The notes under the pieces were generated by a model. It was not told the origin of the DNA and searched no databases. It saw only the letters and a list, made by a program, of their open reading frames with translations. A program made the translations under genes and the position numbers. A stretch of 64,000 nucleotides of DNA, taken from assembly GCF_015864575.1 (NCBI RefSeq), contig NZ_JADYWW010000003.1, positions 124,001-188,000 on the forward strand. The letters are read 5' to 3'. Of this stretch, positions 45,880-54,604 are shown piece after piece. Position 1 is the first letter of the stretch; every line of letters starts with the position of its first letter. The stretch comes from Salinibacterium sp. SWN248. Its GTDB lineage: Bacteria; Actinomycetota; Actinomycetes; Actinomycetales; Microbacteriaceae.

Positions 45880-45885
45880 TAGGCT
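45880..45885 (+). promoter_or_regulatory. -10 element of a probable leaderless transcript (oxidoreductase)
   Basis: TAGGCT, 6 bases before the ATG at 45892. Confidence 0.55.
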
Positions 45886-45891
45886 CGAACC

Positions 45892-46809
45892 ATGTCGCGT
45901 CGTGTTACTTATTCTCAGCTCGGTGGGCCTGAAGTGCTCACGATTTCCGAAGTCTCTGAACCTCATGCGGGCGAAGGTGAGGTGCGAGTGCGGGTGAAGT
46001 TCGCCGGCATCAATCCCTTTGACTCGAAGGTTTTCAGGGGTGCAGCAACGGCTGCTCCTCAAGATGTGCAGTTTCCGAGTGGCAACGGCAACGATTTTGC
46101 CGGTGTCGTTGACGAGATTGGCACTGGAGTTGATCGATGGGCCGTCGGGGATGACGTTCTCGGTGGCAAGGGCTTCAGCGGTCAAGCTGATTTCGTTGTC
46201 GTTCCCGCCGACAAGCTCGTCCGAAAGCCCAGCGATCTCAGTTGGGAACAGGCCGGTGGCCTCGACATTGTCGGGCGCACCGCGTGGGCGAGTGTCGAAG
46301 CAATCGATCTGACACCCGCCGATACCGTCTTGGTGAGCGCAGCAGCGGGCGGTGTCGGCGTTATTGCCGCTCAGCTTGCCATGCTCAAGGGTGCGAAAGT
46401 CATTGGCTCCGCCAGCGAATCGAACCACGAGTTCTTGCGTTCTCTCGGCATCCATCCGGTTCGTTACGGCGAGGGCATGGTCGAACGGATTCTGGAGATT
46501 AGTCCCGAGGGCATCACCGCGGCTCTCGACAACAACGGCCGCGAAACCGTGGATGCTGCGCTTGCGCTTGGATCACCAGCCCACCGCATTAACACGATCG
46601 CCGACTACGCCGCCATTTCCGAATACGGTACATCGGGTATCGGTGCCGCCGGTGCGACCCCCGACGACCTCGCGGCGCTCGCCGCGCTGGTTGCTGACGG
46701 CTCCGTGCAGGTGCCGATTGATTCGGTCTTCCCGTTTGAGCAGGTTTCTGAGGCCTACACGAAGCTCCTCGAGGGTCACTCCCGCGGAAAGATCGTTCTC
46801 GCGCTCTAG
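45892..46809 (+). CDS. NADP-dependent quinone oxidoreductase-like protein (MDR family)
   Basis: 305 residues. GroES-like N-terminal domain with GNDFAGVV and the cofactor domain motif AAAGGVGVIAAQLA. It lacks the zinc ligands of classical alcohol dehydrogenases, as in quinone oxidoreductases that reduce quinones or enones with NADPH. Substrate unknown. Confidence 0.87.
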   Translation: MSRRVTYSQLGGPEVLTISEVSEPHAGEGEVRVRVKFAGINPFDSKVFRGAATAAPQDVQFPSGNGNDFAGVVDEIGTGVDRWAVGDDVLGGKGFSGQADFVVVPADKLVRKPSDLSWEQAGGLDIVGRTAWASVEAIDLTPADTVLVSAAAGGVGVIAAQLAMLKGAKVIGSASESNHEFLRSLGIHPVRYGEGMVERILEISPEGITAALDNNGRETVDAALALGSPAHRINTIADYAAISEYGTSGIGAAGATPDDLAALAALVADGSVQVPIDSVFPFEQVSEAYTKLLEGHSRGKIVLAL

Positions 46810-46857
46810 CGCACCACCTGGCCTAGCCACGTCCCTGCGCAGAGAGCGACAACCACT

Positions 46858-48084
46858 ATTTTCCAGCTCCTCACCACCGGCATCATTGCGGGCATCGCCG
46901 GTTTCGCTTCGTCGTTTACCCTCGTTGTTGCTGGGCTCCAGGCCGTCGGCGCTAGTGACGCGCAAGCGGCATCCGGTCTGCTGATTCTGACCGTGATGAT
47001 GGGGCTAGTCACGATCGGTTTGGCCTGGCGGTACCGGATGCCGATCACGGTGGCGTGGTCGACTCCGGGAGCAGCGCTGCTGATCGTCGCGGCGCAGGGC
47101 GATGTCGAGTTTCAGGCGGCTGTTGGCGCGTTCATTGTGTGTGGGGTGCTCATCATGGTGTGTGGCCTCGTGCCGCCACTCGGCCGCCTCATCACTCGCA
47201 TTCCGCAGCCGATCGCGAGTGCGATGCTCGCGGGCATCCTGTTTCCCATTTGTCTTGCTCCGATCACGGCTTCGGTTGACTACCCGTTGCTGGGGCTACC
47301 GATGGTCGTGGTGTGGCTGATCCTGTTGAGGGTGGCGCCGCGCTGGGCTGTTCCCGGCGCGCTCGTGGCGGCGATTGTCGCGATCGCGCTCACGACCGAG
47401 GGCAGTTTATTGGGGGATGCCGCCGTCGTGCCGCAGCTCACTCCCGTCGTTCCTGTCTTCGATCCGATTCTGATCGTGAGCCTCGGCATTCCGCTGTTCA
47501 TCGTGACGATGGCGGGCCAGAACGTGCCTGGCTTCACGGTGATGCGCACGTATGGCTACGCCGTTCCTGCGGGTCCAGCACTCACCGCCACGGGCGCAGC
47601 ATCGGCGGCGAGCGCATTCTTCGGAGGCCACGCTCTCAATTTGGCTGCCATCACGGCAGCGCTCACGGCAAGCGAGGAGGCGCACGATGACCCGAAGCGG
47701 CGGTGGATCGCATCGGTGTCCGCTGGGGCAACCTACGTCGTGATCGGGCTGGCCGCTGGCTTCGCCACAGCGCTCGTCTCGGTAGCGCCTCCGATCGTCG
47801 TTGTTGCCATTGCGGGGCTCGCGGTCATCGGTGCTCTCATCACCTCGGTGCGCACGGCTCTGGATGCTCCCGAGCACCGCATCGCGGCCATCGCCACCTT
47901 CCTCGTTGCCGCGTCGGGCATCACCGTGATCGGAATCGGCTCCGCGTTCTGGGCGCTCATCGGGGGAGCGGTCATCATGGCGTGGCTCGGTTGGCGCCGA
48001 AAAAAGGCTCCGGCAATCGCGCCCGCTGGCCGAGAATCAACTCCGGAGGGCGCCGAGCCGACCGCCCCAGAAAAGAAACGTTAA
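46858..48084 (+). CDS. BenE family benzoate/H+ symporter-like transporter with no canonical start
   Basis: About 408 residues and 11-12 helices; GFASSFTLVVAGLQAVGASDAQAASGLL is the conserved BenE N-terminal region, and AGQNVPGF with FGGHALNLAAITAAL are later hallmarks. Conserved sequence begins at about 46861, yet no ATG, GTG or TTG lies in frame between the upstream stop (46807) and GTG 46993, which would remove the first helix. ATT at 46858, with AGAGAG 11 bases upstream, is a possible rare start; an error or 5' decay is also possible. No benzoate catabolic genes are near. Confidence 0.8.
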   Translation: MFQLLTTGIIAGIAGFASSFTLVVAGLQAVGASDAQAASGLLILTVMMGLVTIGLAWRYRMPITVAWSTPGAALLIVAAQGDVEFQAAVGAFIVCGVLIMVCGLVPPLGRLITRIPQPIASAMLAGILFPICLAPITASVDYPLLGLPMVVVWLILLRVAPRWAVPGALVAAIVAIALTTEGSLLGDAAVVPQLTPVVPVFDPILIVSLGIPLFIVTMAGQNVPGFTVMRTYGYAVPAGPALTATGAASAASAFFGGHALNLAAITAALTASEEAHDDPKRRWIASVSAGATYVVIGLAAGFATALVSVAPPIVVVAIAGLAVIGALITSVRTALDAPEHRIAAIATFLVAASGITVIGIGSAFWALIGGAVIMAWLGWRRKKAPAIAPAGRESTPEGAEPTAPEKKR

Positions 48085-48101
48085 AGTTTTTTGAGATTGC
48101 T

Positions 48102-48130
48102 GCATCCAAAACAGGGGTTCAGCCGGAAGT
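48102..48130 (+). promoter_or_regulatory. possible ECF sigma (SigK-like) promoter of the DUF4397 gene
   Basis: GCATCC, 15 bases, CCGGAAGT. Mycobacterial SigK promoters, as I recall them, have CCATCC and CCGAAT with a spacer of about 16-17. The match is partial; the case rests on the SigK/RskA-like pair encoded in the same unit. Confidence 0.25.
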
Positions 48131-48176
48131 ACTCCATGTAAGGCGATTTACGCCCGACCATGAGAGGACAAGAACA

Positions 48177-49001
48177 GTGCGAAACAAAATTTTTGCCGGT
48201 GTAGCCGCCGGAGCGATTGCCGCCGTAGGAGTCGCCATCCCCGCCAACGCCATTTCGGACACCACCGCTGACCTGTATGTTCTGCACGCTGTGCCGGGAC
48301 TCACCGTCGACGTCTACGTCAACGGTGAACTCACCCTCGACGATTTCGAGCCCGGTGACCTCGCAGGCCCCCTCGACCTCCCCGCCGATACGTACACGGT
48401 CGCCATCACCGCTTCTGATGCTGCCGACGACTCGGAGCCCGCTATCGGCCCCATCGACCTCACGCTCGAAGCCAACACGAGCTACACCGCTGTTGCTCAC
48501 CTCGATGAATCAGGTGACCCCACGGCCAGCCTCTTCACCAACGACCTCAGCACTGTTGCTGCGGGTGAAGGCCGCTTGACCGTTCGCCACACTGCTGCAG
48601 CCCCTGCTGTCGACGTGCTCGCCAACGATGCAGTCGCCTTCGACAACCTCAGTAACCCCGACGAAGTGAAGGCTGACCTCGCGGTCGGAACCATCTCCGC
48701 CGCTGTCGCGCTCACCGGAACCACTGACCCCGTCATTGGCCCGGCCGACGTCGAAATCGCCGAAGGTGTCAACACGATCGTGTACGCCTGGGGCAGCGCC
48801 GCAGACGACAACCTCACCCTCGCCGTGCAGACCATCGACGGTCTCCACTCGAACCCCGGTGGAGTAGACGCCGGAACCGCAGGACTCGCCGCTGACAACA
48901 ACAACGGCATCCTCGTCGCCGGCCTCGGCGGCCTCGCAGCACTCCTTGCTCTCGCAGGATTCGCCGCAACTCGACTCTCCGCCGCACGCGCAGCGAAGTA
49001 G
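48177..49001 (+). CDS. secreted DUF4397 protein with C-terminal membrane anchor
   Basis: 274 residues from the GTG at 48177, with AGAGGA 8 bases upstream. Signal peptide with cleavage near Ala25 (IPANA). Two beta-rich DUF4397 units follow (about 32-125 and 126-215; each opens with an LTVRHTAAAPAVDV-like or LYVLHAVPGLTVDV strand). The end has a hydrophobic helix (about 245-263) and a basic tail, like a sortase signal, but LPXTG is missing. A sortase gene follows 79 bases downstream, so surface attachment is plausible. Confidence 0.88.
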   Translation: MRNKIFAGVAAGAIAAVGVAIPANAISDTTADLYVLHAVPGLTVDVYVNGELTLDDFEPGDLAGPLDLPADTYTVAITASDAADDSEPAIGPIDLTLEANTSYTAVAHLDESGDPTASLFTNDLSTVAAGEGRLTVRHTAAAPAVDVLANDAVAFDNLSNPDEVKADLAVGTISAAVALTGTTDPVIGPADVEIAEGVNTIVYAWGSAADDNLTLAVQTIDGLHSNPGGVDAGTAGLAADNNNGILVAGLGGLAALLALAGFAATRLSAARAAK

Positions 49002-49080
49002 TCACCAGCACAACCTCCACAGCACGATCCAGTACGACCCAGTACAACCAGCACTCACATACCCCAGCAAGGAGAACGTC

Positions 49081-49683
49081 ATGGCCCCGAGAATCCTAGC
49101 CCTCGCGGTCATGGCGCTTCTCCTTGCTGGCTGTGCTGCAGCCCCCGCAGAATCCATCGCCCCGGTGCCGGCACCATTGCCCACAGCAGAGATCGATGTG
49201 CCCCGCCAGTCCAGCGAACTTGCGCCGGTAGAACAGCTTGCTGCCCCGGTTCGCATTCAGATTCCCGCCGTGGGCGTGGACATCTCGATTGCTCCGGTCG
49301 GTATCCAGCCCGACGGCTTTATGGAGATCCCCGAAAACATCACCGTTGCGGGTTGGTACCAATACGGCTCTTCTCCGAGCAGCGACACAGGGTCTACTGT
49401 CATCACGGCCCATGTCGACGACTTCGTTCAAGGTCTTGGACCGTTTTCGCGACTGGCATCGATGCCAGCTCAAGCAGAAATCATTGTGACGACCGACGAT
49501 GGCGTCGATCACCGCTATCAACTCGAATCGGTTCAGAACATTCAGAAGGCCCAGGTCCCACTCGACCAAGTGTTCGATCGAGACGGAGCGCCACGCATCG
49601 TCCTTCTCACCTGTGGTGGACAGTTCGACGAAAATGTGCGGCAATATTCTGACAACGTTGTAGCGATCGCTAACCCGCTATGA
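49081..49683 (+). CDS. class F sortase, lipoprotein-type
   Basis: 200 residues. AAGGAG precedes the ATG. The N terminus is a lipoprotein signal with lipobox LLAGC (Cys18), and the sortase barrel has His111 (ITAHVD), catalytic Cys178 (LLTCGG) and Arg187. Class F sortases are common in Actinobacteria but their substrates are mostly unknown. The stop overlaps the ECF sigma gene by ATGA. It may act on the DUF4397 protein encoded upstream. Confidence 0.9.
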   Translation: MAPRILALAVMALLLAGCAAAPAESIAPVPAPLPTAEIDVPRQSSELAPVEQLAAPVRIQIPAVGVDISIAPVGIQPDGFMEIPENITVAGWYQYGSSPSSDTGSTVITAHVDDFVQGLGPFSRLASMPAQAEIIVTTDDGVDHRYQLESVQNIQKAQVPLDQVFDRDGAPRIVLLTCGGQFDENVRQYSDNVVAIANPL

Positions 49684-50267
49684 ACGACATCCTCAACCGG
49701 AGAGCAATGACGGACAACGAAGCCGCAGACGAAGCCCGCATGACGCAGGCGTTCATCGCTGGTGACGAAGCCGCACTCGCCGAGGTCTATAAACGTTGGT
49801 CGTCGCTCGTCTTCACCCTCGCTGTTCGCTCGCTCGGCGACCGTGGCGACGCGGAGGATGTGACTCAAAAGGTTTTCGTCTCGGCCTGGACCGGGCGCTC
49901 AAGTTTCAAGCCCGAACGTTCGAGCCTCTCCGCGTGGCTCGTCGGAATCACGAAGAACAAAATTGCGGACACCCATGAGGCACGGGCTCGAATTCGTCGG
50001 CTCCAAGAAGAGTTGGCCGCCACAACATCTCGGGGAGACGCAGTCGTGCAAGACTTCGACCTAGCGGACACGCTCATGGTCGCCGACGAAATCTCTCGAC
50101 TCGAACCAGATGCTCAAGCGATCATGAGATTGGCATTTTTCGACGATCTCACCCACAACCAAATAGCCGACCGCCTCGAACTACCTCTCGGAACGGTCAA
50201 GAGCCATATCCGGCGCAGTCTGCAACGGATGCGAACACGATTGGAGGCGACTTATGCGACACGTTGA
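49680..50267 (+). CDS. ECF RNA polymerase sigma factor (SigK-like)
   Basis: 195 residues from the ATG that overlaps the sortase stop; ATG 49707 with GGAGAG just upstream is an alternative. Sigma-2 region at about 25-95 (DAEDVTQKVFVSAW) and sigma-4 helix-turn-helix at about 145-190 (LTHNQIADRLELPLGTVKSHIRRSL). The pairing with an RskA-type anti-sigma factor argues for the SigK group. Confidence 0.92.
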   Translation: MNDILNRRAMTDNEAADEARMTQAFIAGDEAALAEVYKRWSSLVFTLAVRSLGDRGDAEDVTQKVFVSAWTGRSSFKPERSSLSAWLVGITKNKIADTHEARARIRRLQEELAATTSRGDAVVQDFDLADTLMVADEISRLEPDAQAIMRLAFFDDLTHNQIADRLELPLGTVKSHIRRSLQRMRTRLEATYATR

Positions 50268-51090
50268 TCCAGAGATCCTTGCGCTGCTCGCCCTCGGTGA
50301 GCAAGTTGCCCTCCCCGAAGACAGTGTGCACGTCAGCGAGTGCGACCAGTGCCGCCGCGAAATCGAGGTTTTGTCCCGCGCCGCGATGGTTGGTCGCTCA
50401 ACCTTCGACGCCGGTGAGTTGCTTCAGCCGCCCTCGCGCGTGTGGGAGCGCATCAGCGACGAACTGGCGCTGACGGCAGAAGACGCTAGTGCGACATCCG
50501 CCCCCGCTATTGGCGATGCTGACGACAGGGTGCCCAGCGACGAGCTGGCCCAGAAACGCGTCGAACGAGTCGATGTCGCGGTGGACGAGTCGACCGCAAC
50601 GATTATTGCGGAAAGTGGCACCGTGCACTCTCTTGCTGAGCGCCGTCGCCGTCCGTGGATCGGCATCGTTGCTGCAGCGGCTGCCGTCGCCCTGGTCGCG
50701 AGCGCGGGAACCGCACTGTGGTCAACGTTCCGCCCGGCTGAACAGCCCACCATTCTCGCGAGCGCAACGCTCGCTGCGTTCCCCGACTGGCCAGATTCCA
50801 CCGGCGAAGCAAAGCTCGAGCAACTGCCCGACGGCACGCGCGTCATTGACGTCAACTTCGATGCTCCCGCGACCGACGGCGGTTACCGCGAAGTGTGGTT
50901 GATTACGACGGATGCCACGGCTCTCGTCAGCCTCGGAATCGTCGAAGGCACGTCAGGTCAGTTCACGGTGCCCGACGGTCTCGATATCTCGAGTTATGAC
51001 CTTGTGGACATCTCGGAGGAACAGTTCGACGGAAACCCGGCTCACTCCGGCGACTCCATCGTGCGAGGTCAGCTCTCCAGCGACGCGTAG
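50254..51090 (+). CDS. RskA-type membrane anti-sigma factor
   Basis: 278 residues, overlapping the sigma gene by 14 bases. The N-terminal anti-sigma domain has the zinc motif His26-x3-Cys30-x2-Cys33. One membrane helix (about 134-156) leads to an extracytoplasmic RskA domain with GYREVWLITTD. Known RskA proteins hold SigK at the membrane until proteolysis releases it. The gene order sortase-sigma-anti-sigma suggests the system adjusts surface protein display. Confidence 0.9.
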   Translation: MRHVDPEILALLALGEQVALPEDSVHVSECDQCRREIEVLSRAAMVGRSTFDAGELLQPPSRVWERISDELALTAEDASATSAPAIGDADDRVPSDELAQKRVERVDVAVDESTATIIAESGTVHSLAERRRRPWIGIVAAAAAVALVASAGTALWSTFRPAEQPTILASATLAAFPDWPDSTGEAKLEQLPDGTRVIDVNFDAPATDGGYREVWLITTDATALVSLGIVEGTSGQFTVPDGLDISSYDLVDISEEQFDGNPAHSGDSIVRGQLSSDA

Positions 51091-51138
51091 CGAGCGCTGC
51101 TGAAGCGTCGGTTCGGTTCGGTTTAGTTCGGGCTCAGC

Positions 51139-52146
51139 TCAGTCGAACCGAGCTGTCTCCAAGCGGTGAAGGGCAAGAGCGACAGAGAGGCGTGTGCGAC
51201 CGCGCGAGGTTCGCACATCGAAGCCGAGCTTCGCGCTCAACTCCTCCGCGCGCGACTGCACCGTCGAGTGGTGAAAGCCGAGCGTCGCGGCGGCGGCCCT
51301 CAAACTTTCACTCGCAGCGAGAGTGTCGAGCATCGGCAAGATGCGCGGAGTCTCGCGGATAACGACACCGAGCGATTGCAGATCGCAATTTTCGGGAGCT
51401 CCGGCGGGACTGATTTCGGCGAGCAACAACAGCGAACCAAGATCGTCGCCATAAAGCACCGGCTCATGATCGGAAGTGAGGCGCAGCGCCGTGAGTGCCG
51501 ATAACCAGGAACGTATGAGATCGGAAGGGGAGGCAGCGATGCCGATGCCGGCGCGCGGAGCGGCCACGGCATCCGTGCTCAGTACGATCTCGGCGCGCAC
51601 AGCACCCGCGACGGTAGTGATCACGGCAGACGGCCCGGCCGCGGCGTTCGTGGTGCTCGCCGGCTGAGTGATCACGCGATAGCGGGTCGTGGCTACCAAA
51701 TGGAGAGCGTGGGCTGCGGCCTGTCGGCTCTCGGCGCTCTCTGTCGAATCGAGCAGTGTTTCGACCGGGTTGTGAACGGACTCAGCAGGCCCGGTGCGTT
51801 CGAACAGGATGCCGAGGGCGAGCGCAACTCGTTCGAGAATCATGTCGTCGTTCGCGTGGGCATTTCCGTCGCGTTCGATCCACACGGTGCTGCCACCGGT
51901 GACTGCCCGTGCTGGCCAGGACGCCGGTGTGCCCGCTTCCGGGCTGCGGCGCCCGCGCTCGTCAACGCGAAGGGTGAGAGCTGTCGAGGCAAACCCGGCG
52001 GAGCATCCGGCAAGCATGCTGGCACCGCGCAAGAGAACTTCGGCGCTCGCGTGGCCTGCGGTGAGCGCGTCGAAGTACGAGATCACCCGCAGGGTTTCGC
52101 TGGCTTCGGGATCGAGCGCTTTCAAGCGCCCGGCTAGTTCTTGCAT
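51139..52146 (-). CDS. PucR-type helix-turn-helix transcriptional regulator
   Basis: 335 residues. The C-terminal 60 residues (LRAAAATLGFHHSTVQSRAEELSAKLGFD) are a PucR C-terminal HTH domain. The N-terminal and central parts are GAF-like in composition but not clearly assignable. GAGGGCGG lies upstream of the ATG. It is encoded upstream of, and in the same direction as, nothing obvious; targets are unknown. Confidence 0.8.
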   Translation of the reverse strand: MQELAGRLKALDPEASETLRVISYFDALTAGHASAEVLLRGASMLAGCSAGFASTALTLRVDERGRRSPEAGTPASWPARAVTGGSTVWIERDGNAHANDDMILERVALALGILFERTGPAESVHNPVETLLDSTESAESRQAAAHALHLVATTRYRVITQPASTTNAAAGPSAVITTVAGAVRAEIVLSTDAVAAPRAGIGIAASPSDLIRSWLSALTALRLTSDHEPVLYGDDLGSLLLLAEISPAGAPENCDLQSLGVVIRETPRILPMLDTLAASESLRAAAATLGFHHSTVQSRAEELSAKLGFDVRTSRGRTRLSVALALHRLETARFD

Positions 52147-52262
52147 TCTCGTTCCGCCCTCTGTGGTTCGAGCCCTACTCTATTGCGGCCTGCCCAGAAC
52201 GAACAGTCGCAGTCAGGGCTCGAACCGCAGGGGCACTGGTGGCGCTGGACCCTGCTGGCTCG

Positions 52263-53228
52263 TTACACGCCGAGCGTGCGGCGCAACCAGTTGAGGCGAG
52301 CGTCTTGAGTGGCGATAGAGAGGGCGGCGAAAGGAGCCATGGCGTCGTAGCCGTGGAAGCCACCGGGCCAGACGTGCAGTTCGCAGTGGCCGCCCGATGC
52401 CCAGATGGTTGAGGCGTAGGCGACATCTTCGTCGCGGAATACTTCCGAGGTGCCCACGTCAATAAAGGCGGGCGGCAAGTTGCTGAGGTCCGTCGCGCGC
52501 GCGGGGGCCGCATAGATCGAGACGTCATCGGTCTTGCGGCGGTCTCCGAGCAGGGCATCCCAGCCGGTGTCATTGCTGCCGCGATCCCAGACTCCCGTGC
52601 CGTCGATCTGATAGCTCGACACCGTCTCGTTGCGGTCATCGAGCATCGGGTAGATCAGCATTTGAGCGGCGAGCGCGGGTCCCTTGCGGTCGCGCGCCAA
52701 GAGCGTCGTGCCCGCAGCAAGGCCGCCTCCAGCGCTACCGCCAGCAATAACGAGCTTCGTCGCGTCGATTTCGAGCCGTGCTGCGTTCTCCGCCGTCCAC
52801 ACGAGAGTTGCGTAGCAGTCCTCGACCGGAGCAGGGTCGGGATGCTCGGGAGCCAACCGGTACTCGACCGACACCACCACGGCATCCAATTCTTCGACCC
52901 AGGCGAGCATTGTCTCCATGCCGCTGAAGCGGTCGCCAATGATCATTCCGCCCCCATGCGTGTGCACGATGCCTGGCCCGGCAACGCTGTGATCGTTGCG
53001 GTGGAATATGGAGACCAGCAGGTCCCCACCGGGACCAGCGAAGGTCTCTTCGCGGTGGGTAATCGCCCGCCCTTCGAGCAAATCGGCGACGGGCGTAGCC
53101 AGCCCGGCCCGAAAAGGCTCGATCATCGCGGGAGTGAGCGTGGGCGGTAGCTGCTCGTTCACGATCGACAGCACTGCAGCCAGCTCGGCGTCGAACGGGG
53201 GAGCGGGATGAACATTGTTCGTAGTCAT
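52263..53228 (-). CDS. alpha/beta hydrolase, hormone-sensitive lipase family
   Basis: 321 residues from ATG 53228, which has GGAGGT upstream; the frame is open further without a site. Oxyanion-hole motif HTHGGGMIIGDRF, nucleophile in GGSAGGGLAAG, acid in PPAFIDVGTSEVFRDED and His in WPGGFHGYD define an HSL-type esterase. Probably hydrolyses small carboxylic esters. It diverges from the monooxygenase pair across an inverted repeat. Confidence 0.9.
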   Translation of the reverse strand: MTTNNVHPAPPFDAELAAVLSIVNEQLPPTLTPAMIEPFRAGLATPVADLLEGRAITHREETFAGPGGDLLVSIFHRNDHSVAGPGIVHTHGGGMIIGDRFSGMETMLAWVEELDAVVVSVEYRLAPEHPDPAPVEDCYATLVWTAENAARLEIDATKLVIAGGSAGGGLAAGTTLLARDRKGPALAAQMLIYPMLDDRNETVSSYQIDGTGVWDRGSNDTGWDALLGDRRKTDDVSIYAAPARATDLSNLPPAFIDVGTSEVFRDEDVAYASTIWASGGHCELHVWPGGFHGYDAMAPFAALSIATQDARLNWLRRTLGV

Positions 53229-53335
53229 GAGACCTCCATTGGTCTGCGTCACGCCAGTGTGACGGCCTATCTCCACGCTAGAGCGTGGCGGCTCCGCATC
53301 AGTACCGCCAGCCATTCCACGTTCAGAGTCCCTTA

Positions 53336-53351
53336 ACCGCCATCTGGCGGT
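53336..53351. promoter_or_regulatory. possible operator between esterase and monooxygenase genes
   Basis: ACCGCCA, two bases, TGGCGGT, a 7-bp inverted repeat. A single further half site (GTACCGCCA) is 34 bases to the left. Position in a divergent gap suggests a regulator site. Confidence 0.4.
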
Positions 53352-53435
53352 ACCGGGCCGGAATTATCGGGAAACGGCGTGGTTGAACCGGATAACTGAT
53401 TCATCCAGACAGATTTTGCGAGACCGGAGCACACC

Positions 53436-54551
53436 ATGCAGTTCGGAATTTTCACCGTGAGCGACGTCACAACTGACCCGACAAACGGCACAACGCCCAG
53501 TGAGGGCGAGCGCATCAAGGCCATCGTGACGATCGCTAAGAAGGCGGAAGAAGTCGGGCTCGATGTTTTCGCGCTGGGGGAGCACCACAACCCTCCGTTC
53601 GTCTCCTCAAGCCCCACAACGACCCTCGCGTACATCGCGGCTCAGACCGAGAAACTCATCCTGTCGACGAGTACGACCCTCATCACGACCAACGATCCCG
53701 TGAAAATCGCGGAAGACTACGCGATGCTTCAGCACCTCTCCGACGGTCGCGCCGACCTCATGATGGGCCGCGGCAACACGGGGCCGGTGTACCCGTGGTT
53801 TGGCAAGGACATTCGCGAGGGCATCCCGCTGGCCATCGAAAACTACTCGCTGCTGCACAAGTTGTGGCGCGAAGAGTTCGTCAACTGGGAGGGCAAGTAC
53901 CGCACACCGCTACAGGGCTTCCAATCAACCCCGCGTCCACTGGATGGCGTGCCTCCCTTCGTCTGGCACGGGTCGATCCGCAGTCCCGAGATCGCTGAGC
54001 AAGCCGCGTTCTACGGCGACGGCTTCTTCGCCAACAACATCTTCTGGCCCAAAGAGCACTACATGCGCCTCGTGAGCTACTACCGTCAGCGTTTTGAGCA
54101 CTACGGCCACGGCACCGCGGCTCAGGCCATCGTTGGTCTCGGCGGTCAGGCCTTCATGCGCAGCAACTCGCAGGCGGCCAAGGCAGAGTTCCGCCCGTAC
54201 TTCGACAACGCTCCCGTGTATGGCCACGGACCGTCAATGGAAGACTTCACCGACCAGACACCGCTCGCCGTTGGCAGCCCGCAAGAGGTCATCGATAAGT
54301 ATGCCGGGATGCGCGAACACTTCGGCGATTACCAGCGCCAGCTGTTCCTCATGGATCACGCTGGCCTGCCGCTCAAGACTGTTCTCGAGCAGCTCGACAT
54401 TCTCGGTGAAGAGGTCGTTCCCGTCCTTCGCAAGGAGTTCGCCACCAACCGCCCAGCCGAGGTTCCGGATGCCCCCACCCACGCCTCGCTCGTCGCCAAG
54501 CGTGATGCGGCTCTCGCCGACTCCGCAGCCGACGCCCCGGCGACTGTCTAG
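53436..54551 (+). CDS. LLM class flavin-dependent oxidoreductase (CE1758 family)
   Basis: 371 residues. Luciferase-like monooxygenase fold with FALGEHHNPPF, LATTT-like LSTSTTLITTNDPVKIAEDYAML and DGRADLMMGRG segments. Such proteins oxidise substrates with FMNH2 and oxygen. An FMN reductase gene 53 bases downstream would supply FMNH2; the CE1758/CE1759 pair is conserved in Actinobacteria. CGGAG lies ahead of the ATG. The substrate is unknown. Confidence 0.9.
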   Translation: MQFGIFTVSDVTTDPTNGTTPSEGERIKAIVTIAKKAEEVGLDVFALGEHHNPPFVSSSPTTTLAYIAAQTEKLILSTSTTLITTNDPVKIAEDYAMLQHLSDGRADLMMGRGNTGPVYPWFGKDIREGIPLAIENYSLLHKLWREEFVNWEGKYRTPLQGFQSTPRPLDGVPPFVWHGSIRSPEIAEQAAFYGDGFFANNIFWPKEHYMRLVSYYRQRFEHYGHGTAAQAIVGLGGQAFMRSNSQAAKAEFRPYFDNAPVYGHGPSMEDFTDQTPLAVGSPQEVIDKYAGMREHFGDYQRQLFLMDHAGLPLKTVLEQLDILGEEVVPVLRKEFATNRPAEVPDAPTHASLVAKRDAALADSAADAPATV

Positions 54552-54604
54552 TTTCGCGGCCCGCCGCGCATCCACACCGTCAGATCCACAGAAAGAAGCT
54601 CATC

